Of a DNA stretch of 7,510 bases, positions 1 to 5,506 are shown piece after piece. Below the pieces are notes generated by a model. That model was not told where the DNA came from and searched no databases. It worked only from the letters and a program-made list of their open reading frames with translations. Source of the stretch: Woeseiaceae bacterium (GTDB lineage: Bacteria > Acidobacteriota > Vicinamibacteria > Vicinamibacterales > UBA823); the NCBI GenBank assembly GCA_002696705.1, contig NZSH01000023.1, positions 24,182 to 31,691 on the forward strand, given 5' to 3'. Position numbers and translations under genes: made by a program. The stretch's first letter is position 1, and each line of letters begins with the position of its first letter.

Positions 1-215
1 GCCTCCGGCACTCCGACTGGTTCCGAGTCCCGTTTTGTTTTCCGTTTCACTGGTGTTTTCGCTGCCTTATATTCGTGCTCGGCCTCACAAGTCGTACAGC
101 GTGTTTGTTTGACTTGGTCATCAATCATCGCAACAACAGCATGATTGGTAATGCGTCGTTCTCGTGGACAGTAATCGTCCAATATGTCACCGAGCCGCAG
201 CGAACGCTGTTGCAT
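1..215 (-). CDS. Partial small Cys-containing hypothetical protein, zinc-ribbon-like (3' end off left edge)
   Basis: This minus-strand frame opens at an ATG at 215-213 and stays open to the window edge, giving 71 complete codons. The protein begins MQQRSLRLGDILDDYCPRER. It has Cys16 in a CPRER context, then Cys40 and Cys43 as RCTTCEAEH, with His25 and His47 nearby, followed from about residue 50 by a Lys/Arg-rich stretch (KTPVKRKTKR). The spaced Cys/His residues suggest a small metal-binding or zinc-ribbon-like fold; this is inference. I recall similar hypothetical proteins in Acidobacteriota, some with a CPxC pair where this one has CPRE, but cannot verify that here. The frame is open upstream to a stop at 329-327, so TTG at 218 or 230 is a possible earlier start. 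GGA at 228-226, 10 bases before the ATG, is only a weak ribosome binding site. It lies 116 bp downstream of argH on the same strand and could be its operon tail or independent. Function unknown. Confidence 0.7.
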   Translation of the reverse strand, partial: MQQRSLRLGDILDDYCPRERRITNHAVVAMIDDQVKQTRCTTCEAEHEYKAAKTPVKRKTKRDSEPVGVPE

Positions 216-331
216 CAAATGTTTATCCAAGAACTTACTAAGGAATGGTGGCGCAGGTGCTATGAGTTTAACAAAGGTCCCGTTAAGGACGCAACTCTCA
301 GCTTCAAGCGATTTAGACCTCGATATTTACC
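216..331. other. Intergenic gap between argH and the left-edge gene
   Basis: This 116-bp stretch separates the argH stop from the likely start of the next minus-strand gene. I see no tRNA, no convincing promoter and no strong terminator. The only fold is a 4-bp GTCC/GGAC stem at 277-290, too weak to call. The left-edge frame extends back through this gap to a stop at 329-327, so part of it could be coding if a non-ATG start is used. Confidence 0.5.
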
Positions 332-1735
332 TCAGGCTTCGACTGTTACCCGACTGCGCGCGAGTGCTAGCCACTCTTGGCATTCTTCCAACATCGCGCC
401 GACAGCTTCCGGATTCGTCGATTGGGGTGTCAGGCGTGCCTTCACAGCGGCCTGTGCCGTCACTCGTTTGAGTATATCATCACCGAATAGTGGGTTGACA
501 GCACGCCATTCTTCGAGTGACAAGGACTCAAAATCACGACCTTCACCCAGTAATCGTCGCACAAGGCGACCCACCACACTATGGGCATCCCGGAACGGCA
601 TCCCTCGGGACACAAGATAATCAGCCACATCGGTCGCTAGTAGCAGACCCGAGGCCGCGGATTCTGTCTGCTTCCGCGACAGGACTAGATTATGCACTAC
701 AGCAGTTACCGCCGGCAGAGATGCTGACACTGTATCTTCAGCGTCGAAAACAGCTTCTTTATCCTGCTGTAAATCTTTGTTGTAGCCACTTGGTAGGCCT
801 TTCATTGTAGCCAACCAACCTGCTAACCCACCGATGGTACGACCGGCTTTACCTCGAACAAGTTCTAGGGCATCTGGATTCTTCTTTTGCGGCATCAAGC
901 TGCTGCCCGTTGTCACAACATCCGCTAATTCAAAGAAAGCGAACTCCTCACCGGTAAAAAGCACAAGGTCTTCTGCTACTCGACTCAGATGAACCATTAA
1001 CAAAGCACACGTGTGAAGAAAAGAAGACACGAAATCACGATCGGCAACAGCATCAACACTATTTGAAACCACTCGAGAAAACCCAAGGCGCGACGCTAAG
1101 CGCTCGGTGTCTACTGCATAACCAGAACCAGCAATCGCTCCTGACCCCAATGGCATGGCATCGGCTTCCTCTCGGACGACATCAAATCGCTGGTAATCAC
1201 GCTTGAGCGCAGCTATGTGAGCAAGAAAAAAGTGAGCCACCAAAATTGGTTGGGCACGTCGAAGATGTGTGTAGGCGGGCATCAAGGTCGATCCCGCTGC
1301 ATTAGCTTGGTCCACCAGCGCAGATATCAGTTCCAGGGTCAGGCTCTGTAGACAATGCACCTGCCGTCTAACATAGAGCCGGAGATCAAGGGACACTTGA
1401 TCGTTTCTTGATCGACCTGTGTGTAAACGTTTACCGGCATCACCGACACGTTCAACCAATTGGCGCTCAACAAACGCATGAACATCTTCATCGTCACCAG
1501 TCACAAATGATCGATCCGCTAGACCTCGATTAAGAATATCGTTCAGGCCATCAGTCACAATCTGCGCCTCTTCAGAAGACATAACACCTGCATCAGCAAG
1601 CGCCCCAGCCCAAGCCAGACTGCCACGAATATCGTCTTCAAAGAGGCGCCGGTCGAAACTGAACGAAGCCTGGAATCCGAAGACGTCTGTATCAGGCGCT
1701 TGTTCGAAACGTCCTGACCAAAGATGATCTGTCAT
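332..1735 (-). CDS. argH: Argininosuccinate lyase
   Basis: ArgH cleaves argininosuccinate to arginine and fumarate, the last step of arginine synthesis, in the cytoplasm. The 467-residue length is normal for this aspartase/fumarase-superfamily homotetramer. The N-terminus has the typical LWSGRF opening (residues 5-10). TGRSRNDQ lies at 106-113, and the THLRRAQP block with the conserved Thr-His pair at 156-157. The family signature GSSLMPQKKNP is at 277-287, including the serine pair 278-279 of the mobile catalytic loop. The C-terminal domain (roughly 365-450) keeps the expected DVADYLVSRGMPFRDAH segment. The start is ATG at 1735; upstream there is only a weak AGGT about 14 bases away. It lies 30 bp after argG on the same strand, so the two are probably co-transcribed and act in succession. 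No frameshift or missing key residue is visible. Confidence 0.98.
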   Translation of the reverse strand: MTDHLWSGRFEQAPDTDVFGFQASFSFDRRLFEDDIRGSLAWAGALADAGVMSSEEAQIVTDGLNDILNRGLADRSFVTGDDEDVHAFVERQLVERVGDAGKRLHTGRSRNDQVSLDLRLYVRRQVHCLQSLTLELISALVDQANAAGSTLMPAYTHLRRAQPILVAHFFLAHIAALKRDYQRFDVVREEADAMPLGSGAIAGSGYAVDTERLASRLGFSRVVSNSVDAVADRDFVSSFLHTCALLMVHLSRVAEDLVLFTGEEFAFFELADVVTTGSSLMPQKKNPDALELVRGKAGRTIGGLAGWLATMKGLPSGYNKDLQQDKEAVFDAEDTVSASLPAVTAVVHNLVLSRKQTESAASGLLLATDVADYLVSRGMPFRDAHSVVGRLVRRLLGEGRDFESLSLEEWRAVNPLFGDDILKRVTAQAAVKARLTPQSTNPEAVGAMLEECQEWLALARSRVTVEA

Positions 1736-1765
1736 TAGTAATATCTGTACCTAGACCGCACTACT

Positions 1766-2998
1766 CTATCTTGATTTAGTTGTGGACTTCTTCACTGATG
1801 ATCCATAGCTATTCGGCGCACGCCTTGCGGCGGTTTCGACCGGCAACCCAAAAATCTTAATAAACCCTTCGGCTGCTTCATGGTCAAACTGGTCCTCAGC
1901 ATCGTATGTTGCGAGGTCTTGATCGTAGAGAGCATAAGGAGACTTCCGTCCAACAACTCGGCACTCGCCTTTAAATAGTTTCAGGCGAATCGTGCCCGTT
2001 ACGCGAGTCTGCACTTGGGCCACGAAAGCATCGATCGCTTCACGCGTAGGAGTAAACCACAGACCGTCGTACACTAAATCAGCGTACACACCGCTCAAGT
2101 GACCTTTTACCCGTTCAAGATCACGAGGAATGACAAACATCTCAAGCTCACGGTGGGCCATATGCAGGACGGTCGCGGCTGGTGCCTCGTATATTTCACG
2201 GGATTTAATACCTACAAGACGATTTTCCACCATATCAAGACGTCCGACACCGTGCGCTCCGGCGACGGTCTCCACACTATTAATAAGGTCGAGCAGTGGC
2301 ATTGCCACACCATTGATTGCCCTTGGCACACCCTCATCAAACTGGATTTCGACATAGGCCGGTGTTTCCGAACAATCTGTGATTGAACTTGTCAACGTGT
2401 AGATATCCTCCGGTGGTTCTAACCATGGATCTTCAAGTACGCCACATTCGATTGACCGACCCCACAAGTTGGCGTCTGTACTGTAGGGACTCTCGACAGT
2501 TGCAGGAACTGGAATGCCTCGCTTCCTTGCGTACTCGATTTCATCGGGTCGACTCATTCCCCAGATGCGTGCCGGAGCGATGACCCGAATTTCTCGATTG
2601 AGTGCGCGCACTGATACATCAATGCGAACCTGGTCATTCCCCTTTCCCGTGCAGCCATGAGCAATAGCAGTCGCTCCTTCTATTTCTGCAATTTCCACCA
2701 AGCGTTTCGCGATCAATGGACGTCCCAACGATGTCGCCATTGGATAACGACCCTCATACAGCGCACCAGCTTGAAGCGCCGGCAGAACGTAGTGCTGCAC
2801 AAACTCTTCGCGTACGTCTACGACATGGCATTTGATCGCACCAACGGCTAAGGCACGTTCTTGTACATCATCGAGTTCTTTTCCTTGGCCCAAATCAAGC
2901 GTTACTGCAATAATTTCAGCATCGAACCGCTCGGCTAGCCACGGAACGGCGACTGACGTATCTAATCCGCCAGAGTATGCCAGCACTATACGTTCCAC
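1766..2998 (-). CDS. argG: Argininosuccinate synthase
   Basis: ArgG condenses citrulline and aspartate, using ATP (to AMP and PPi), into argininosuccinate, the substrate of ArgH encoded just downstream. The 410-residue protein is of usual length. The N-type ATP pyrophosphatase P-loop AYSGGLDTS is at residues 7-15, the nucleotide/citrulline-binding GCTGKGNDQVR at 115-125, and YSTDANLWGRSIECG at 172-186. The synthetase domain continues to about 385. The tail (about 391-410) is rich in Lys, Ser, Thr and Arg, with no obvious function. The start is a GTG at 2998-2996, chosen because a strong AGGAG sits six bases upstream and the P-loop then falls at its usual distance from the N-terminus. It is 73 bp after argR with no clear promoter or terminator between, so read-through from argR is likely. 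Confidence 0.98.
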   Translation of the reverse strand: MERIVLAYSGGLDTSVAVPWLAERFDAEIIAVTLDLGQGKELDDVQERALAVGAIKCHVVDVREEFVQHYVLPALQAGALYEGRYPMATSLGRPLIAKRLVEIAEIEGATAIAHGCTGKGNDQVRIDVSVRALNREIRVIAPARIWGMSRPDEIEYARKRGIPVPATVESPYSTDANLWGRSIECGVLEDPWLEPPEDIYTLTSSITDCSETPAYVEIQFDEGVPRAINGVAMPLLDLINSVETVAGAHGVGRLDMVENRLVGIKSREIYEAPAATVLHMAHRELEMFVIPRDLERVKGHLSGVYADLVYDGLWFTPTREAIDAFVAQVQTRVTGTIRLKLFKGECRVVGRKSPYALYDQDLATYDAEDQFDHEAAEGFIKIFGLPVETAARRAPNSYGSSVKKSTTKSR

Positions 2999-3004
2999 AG
3001 CGTG

Positions 3005-3009
3005 CTCCT
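3005..3009 (-). promoter_or_regulatory. Ribosome binding site of argG (AGGAG)
   Basis: The minus strand reads AGGAG, then six bases, then GTG. This is the clearest Shine-Dalgarno sequence in the minus-strand block and fixes the GTG at 2998 as the argG start. Confidence 0.8.
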
Positions 3010-3071
3010 GTTAGCCTTAGAGTCGTTGACCAAGTCCACAATCGGTCTAGAAATCCAACAGATCATATATC

Positions 3072-3527
3072 TCACTCTCTACCCCAATCGTCGAAACGCG
3101 TTGCCATGTTGGCCGCCGCCCGTCCGTGACGCGCAATCACCAAAATCGTGTCATCGCCACCAATTGTGCCAACCACATCTTTAAATTCTGCTTCATCGAT
3201 AGCAAGAGCGAGTAACTGTGCTTCGCCTGGATCAGTCTTGAGCACGACTAGTTGATCAACACATTCAACACGTTTTAGATATTCTGCCACCGCTCGACGT
3301 GCTGCCACCATAGGGTCAGTAGTCCGACGTGACCTGCTGACACCCAGTCTTGAATAGGCACCGTCCGCCGCCCGTTTTACTAAGCCTAATTCCTTGATAT
3401 CTCGAGAAAGCGTAGCCTGGGTTGTATCGAAGCCTCGTGCTTTCAACTGGCGTCGCAAGGCTTCTTGGCTACCAATCGCCTCATTGGACACGATATCGAT
3501 GATTGCTGTCTGTCGAAATTGCTTCAT
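3072..3527 (-). CDS. argR: Arginine repressor ArgR
   Basis: ArgR is the arginine-dependent transcriptional regulator of arginine genes; in the family it is a hexamer binding 18-bp ARG boxes. The 151-residue length is typical. The N-terminal winged helix-turn-helix (about 1-65) contains the recognition-helix motif ATLSRDIKELGLVK at residues 38-51, with the Ser-Arg pair at 41-42. The C-terminal oligomerisation and arginine-binding domain (about 78-151) has LKTDPGEAQLLALAID and then GTIGGDDTI (120-128), whose Asp pair 125-126 is the arginine-binding signature; the family more often has GT(I/V)AGDDT. The start is ATG at 3527. No Shine-Dalgarno is visible, and the predicted transcript leader is only about 15 bases. 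Candidate ARG boxes cover the start codon and promoter, so negative autoregulation is likely. It is divergent from argC and leads argG and argH. Confidence 0.97.
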   Translation of the reverse strand: MKQFRQTAIIDIVSNEAIGSQEALRRQLKARGFDTTQATLSRDIKELGLVKRAADGAYSRLGVSRSRRTTDPMVAARRAVAEYLKRVECVDQLVVLKTDPGEAQLLALAIDEAEFKDVVGTIGGDDTILVIARHGRAAANMATRFDDWGRE

Positions 3528-3538
3528 AATTATTCAAT
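3521..3538. promoter_or_regulatory. Putative ARG box 1 (argR, overlapping start codon)
   Basis: Against the enterobacterial consensus TNTGAATWWWWATTCANW, this 18-bp site has three mismatches (positions 1, 4 and 5). The right half ATTCA at 3532-3536 is perfect and the left half is poor. It covers the argR start codon (3525-3527). It is separated by 2 bp from the stronger box 2, the tandem spacing known for E. coli argR. Its assignment rests mainly on this spacing. Confidence 0.5.
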
Positions 3539-3540
3539 GA

Positions 3541-3558
3541 TACGAATTATTATACATT
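3541..3558. promoter_or_regulatory. Putative ARG box 2 (argR operator)
   Basis: TACGAATTATTATACATT matches the ARG box consensus TNTGAATWWWWATTCANW at all but two positions (3 and 14), the best match I found in the window. It contains the likely argR -10 (minus-strand TATAAT at 3554-3549), so ArgR binding would block the promoter. It pairs with box 1 across a 2-bp gap. Confidence 0.7.
3549..3554 (-). promoter_or_regulatory. Probable -10 element of the argR(GH) promoter
   Basis: The minus strand reads a perfect TATAAT here, about 22 bases before the argR ATG, which predicts a start point near 3542 and a very short leader. No good -35 sits at 16-18 bp. A CTGACA lies 22 bp upstream of it, or 15 bp upstream of an alternative GATAAT -10, so the exact promoter is uncertain. 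Confidence 0.5.
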
Positions 3559-3563
3559 ATCAA

Positions 3564-3580
3564 GACATAATCTTTATGTC
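3564..3580. repeat. Perfect 7-3-7 palindrome in the argR-argC intergenic region
   Basis: GACATAA (3564-3570), spacer TCT, then TTATGTC (3574-3580) form a perfect inverted repeat. It does not fit the ARG box pattern (TGAAT...ATTCA) and lies just upstream of the argR promoter, toward the middle of the divergent region. It may be the operator of another regulator, or chance in AT-rich DNA. The RNA hairpin would be weak. Confidence 0.5.
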
Positions 3581-3612
3581 AGTCAGCACCGATTTATTTG
3601 ACTAGATTGGCC

Positions 3613-3626
3613 ATTTCATTTGAAAT
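3613..3626. repeat. 6-2-6 inverted repeat upstream of argC
   Basis: ATTTCA (3613-3618), TT, TGAAAT (3621-3626) is a perfect short inverted repeat. Its half-sites resemble ARG half-sites but point the opposite way. It overlaps a TTGAAA (3620-3625) that could serve as the argC -35. It may be regulatory or may be chance. Confidence 0.3.
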
Positions 3627-3645
3627 CAATCTGATAATGTATAAA
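3620..3645 (+). promoter_or_regulatory. Probable argC promoter region
   Basis: TATAAA at 3640-3645 is a plausible -10 inside the ARG box, with TTGAAA at 3620-3625 as a possible -35. The 14-bp spacer is shorter than the usual 16-18, so the pairing is tentative. A start point near 3652 would give a leader of only about 10-15 bases. Confidence 0.4.
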
Positions 3646-3653
3646 TATACATA
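3636..3653. promoter_or_regulatory. Putative ARG box at argC
   Basis: The core TGTATAAATATACA (3638-3651) is a near-perfect palindrome: 7-bp arms ATGTATA and TATACAT (3637-3652) around a central AA. Aligned with TNTGAATWWWWATTCANW, the 18-bp site has three mismatches, two of them the symmetric T/A changes at positions 5 and 14. It overlaps the likely argC -10 and ends 13 bp before the preferred argC start, so ArgR would repress argCBDJ by occlusion. Confidence 0.65.
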
Positions 3654-3659
3654 ATTGGA

Positions 3660-4664
3660 ATGAATATGCAACAGATACGAGTTGGAGTGGCTGGTGCGAC
3701 AGGCTACGCGGGTCAGGAACTCGTCCGCCTGCTCGGGCGCCATCCGAATGCCAATCTTACCGTCGCGATGGCCTCGACCGATGCCGACAAAACACTCCCT
3801 CAGTTTGCTGGAATCTGGGACGGCGAAATCTCAGCTTTTTCAATCAACGAACTGGTAGAGCAAACAGATACTGTATTTCTTGCACTTCCTGAAGCCACAG
3901 CCGCAGAAGTTGGTCCCGTTTTACTCAGTCATGGTGTTCGGGTTTTCGATCTTTCCGGTGCGTTTCGCCTCCGCAATGAAAGCGCGCGTGCACGCTGGTA
4001 TCCAGAAACGCCAGCTGGAGTAACAGCGGTCTATGGCCTAACTGAACATAATCGGGGAGCTCTCCGTGACGCACAGTATGTCGCTTGCCCAGGTTGCTAT
4101 CCCACAGCAGCCTTGCTAGCGCTGCAGCCATTAGTACAAGCCGGACTTGTGATGCAGGACATCATCATTGATGCCAAATCAGGAATTTCTGGAGCAGGAA
4201 AATCACCCTCGGCACAGACACATTTCTCCGAACGCCACGGTAACGTTACCGCCTACGGTGTTTTTGCTCACCGACATACTGCGGAAATAGAACAGGAACT
4301 CGCTAAGTCAGTGACATTCGTACCACACCTAGTGCCCATGGACCGAGGTATTCTTGAAACAATCTACATCCATTTGGGTAAACACGATCTCAATGGACAC
4401 GACATCAATACATCGACGATAGAAAAAATATTTGAGGGTGCGTATAGTGATGCACCGTTTATTCGGGTGCGAGCTTCAGTTCTGCCGGACGTCAAGGCCG
4501 TCGCTTATACAAACTTTTGCGACATCGGATGGAAACTCGAAGAAGACGGCACACGGATGATACTCGTGTCTTGCCTGGATAACCTGCTTAAAGGCGCAGC
4601 CGGTCAGGCAGTTCAAAGCTTTAATGTCGCATCCCATTTCAACGAGCGAGACGGACTCTTGTAA
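3660..4664 (+). CDS. argC: N-acetyl-gamma-glutamyl-phosphate reductase
   Basis: ArgC reduces N-acetylglutamyl 5-phosphate with NADPH to the gamma-semialdehyde, the third step of the acetylated ornithine pathway. The 334-residue protein is of usual length. The NADP-binding GVAGATGYAG is at residues 9-18, the catalytic cysteine in ACPGCYPT is Cys146, and the catalytic histidine lies in the HRH motif at 204-206. SGISGAGKSP (174-183) and the C-terminal DNLLKGAAGQAVQ (307-319) are also typical. Two in-frame ATGs begin the frame, at 3660 and 3666. GGA at 3657-3659 abuts the first but is six bases from the second, so translation more likely starts at 3666 (MQQIRVGVAG). The stop codon overlaps the argB start by one base (TAATG). 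It leads the rightward block and is probably ArgR-repressed through the box at 3636-3653. Confidence 0.98.
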   Translation: MNMQQIRVGVAGATGYAGQELVRLLGRHPNANLTVAMASTDADKTLPQFAGIWDGEISAFSINELVEQTDTVFLALPEATAAEVGPVLLSHGVRVFDLSGAFRLRNESARARWYPETPAGVTAVYGLTEHNRGALRDAQYVACPGCYPTAALLALQPLVQAGLVMQDIIIDAKSGISGAGKSPSAQTHFSERHGNVTAYGVFAHRHTAEIEQELAKSVTFVPHLVPMDRGILETIYIHLGKHDLNGHDINTSTIEKIFEGAYSDAPFIRVRASVLPDVKAVAYTNFCDIGWKLEEDGTRMILVSCLDNLLKGAAGQAVQSFNVASHFNERDGLL

Positions 4665-5506
4665 TGGACTCCATGTGGACAGAGCCAGACATACTTGTTC
4701 TCAAACTCGGCGGCGAACTGATTGAATCAGGTAGTGATTTAAAGCGAGTAGCGGGCGACCTTGCCAACGCGGCAGAATGTCAACCGACTGTGGTCGTGCA
4801 TGGAGGTGGTCACGAAATTGACGCCGAGATGAAACGTGCTGGTATCAGAAAACAGGCCGTCGACGGTCTTCGCATTACCGATGAATCTACATTAGAAGTG
4901 GCCGTCAGTGTCCTTGCCGGACGAGTTAACACTCGGCTAGTGGCAGCTGTCAACGCGGCAGGACGACCGGCCGTTGGACTAACCGGCGCCGACGGGAAAA
5001 TCGGTCTTGCGGAACTCGCACCACCATATCGCACCAATGCTGGTCATGTAGTACAGCTTGGCTTGGTGGGCAACCCAGTGGCCACTGCTCCGCCCAAACT
5101 ACTTAGTCAGCTGGTTGACGCAGGATACACGCCGATCATAGCGAGCATAGGAGTGACCCGAGATGGCCAGCTTGTTAATGTCAACGCTGACGCTCTCGCT
5201 GCACAACTGGCGGTGAACCTTCACGCGACCACCCTTATGGTAGTTGGCACGACAGCTGGCGTGCTGGACATCGATCAACGGTCACTGCCACGAGTAAATG
5301 ATGAGGACATCGAACGCCTCGTGGCGAACGGCGTTATAAGTGCCGGGATGGTCGCGAAACTTACCTCGTGTCGTGCTGCACGGCAGGGTGGGGTTCCAAA
5401 CGTTCGCATCATCGATGGCAGGACTAGCATTGATGTCAATGGAGGAACCGGCACAATTATCGACACCGCGACGGTCGTTCCGGAAAAGGAGAAAGCTAAG
5501 CTGTGA
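4664..5506 (+). CDS. argB: Acetylglutamate kinase
   Basis: ArgB phosphorylates N-acetylglutamate with ATP, the second step of the pathway, and has an amino-acid-kinase fold. The 280-residue protein has the phosphate-binding KLGGE at 14-18 (Lys14), HGGG at 46-49, the acetylglutamate-binding GLRITD at 68-73 (Arg70), VNVNADALAAQLA at 171-183, and SAGMVAKL at 226-233 with catalytic-type Lys232. Only 13 residues precede Lys14, so the extra N-terminal helix of hexameric arginine-inhibited kinases is absent. The C-terminal stretch 250-267 also lacks the His/Leu-rich segment (as in HALLLELFT) of that class. Arginine insensitivity is therefore inferred, not shown. The ATG overlaps the argC stop (TAATG); a second ATG at 4673 (residue 4) is possible. 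No strong ribosome binding site is seen, which fits translational coupling. Confidence 0.97.
   Translation: MDSMWTEPDILVLKLGGELIESGSDLKRVAGDLANAAECQPTVVVHGGGHEIDAEMKRAGIRKQAVDGLRITDESTLEVAVSVLAGRVNTRLVAAVNAAGRPAVGLTGADGKIGLAELAPPYRTNAGHVVQLGLVGNPVATAPPKLLSQLVDAGYTPIIASIGVTRDGQLVNVNADALAAQLAVNLHATTLMVVGTTAGVLDIDQRSLPRVNDEDIERLVANGVISAGMVAKLTSCRAARQGGVPNVRIIDGRTSIDVNGGTGTIIDTATVVPEKEKAKL
5484..5491 (+). promoter_or_regulatory. Ribosome binding site of argD
   Basis: AAAAGGAG lies inside the 3' end of argB, 11 bases before the GTG at 5503. It supports that GTG, which overlaps the argB stop as GTGA, as the argD start. It is the only strong Shine-Dalgarno at a junction of the rightward block. Confidence 0.65.

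Noticed and set aside
277..290. Possible terminator hairpin (GTCC/GGAC) downstream of argH.
   Set aside because: The stem is only 4 bp, with a 6-base loop and no clear U-tract on the minus strand; it does not support a terminator call.
75..620. A 181-codon plus-strand open frame at the left end.
   Set aside because: It lies antisense to the 3' end of argH and to the left-edge minus-strand gene; its protein is Ser/Thr/Arg-rich with no recognisable motif, as expected for a shadow frame.
2099..2386. Plus-strand open frames opposite argG.
   Set aside because: They are antisense to a fully conserved ArgG coding region, with no ribosome binding site or recognisable product.
2999..3071. Possible promoter or terminator between argR and argG.
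   Set aside because: The 73-bp gap holds the argG ribosome binding site, but I found no paired -35/-10 and no stable hairpin; only 4-bp complementarities are present.
3619..3636. A possible second ARG box upstream of argC starting TTTGAAATCA.
   Set aside because: Only the left half matches, there are about five mismatches, and the 17-bp centre-to-centre offset from the next box does not fit the usual tandem arrangement.
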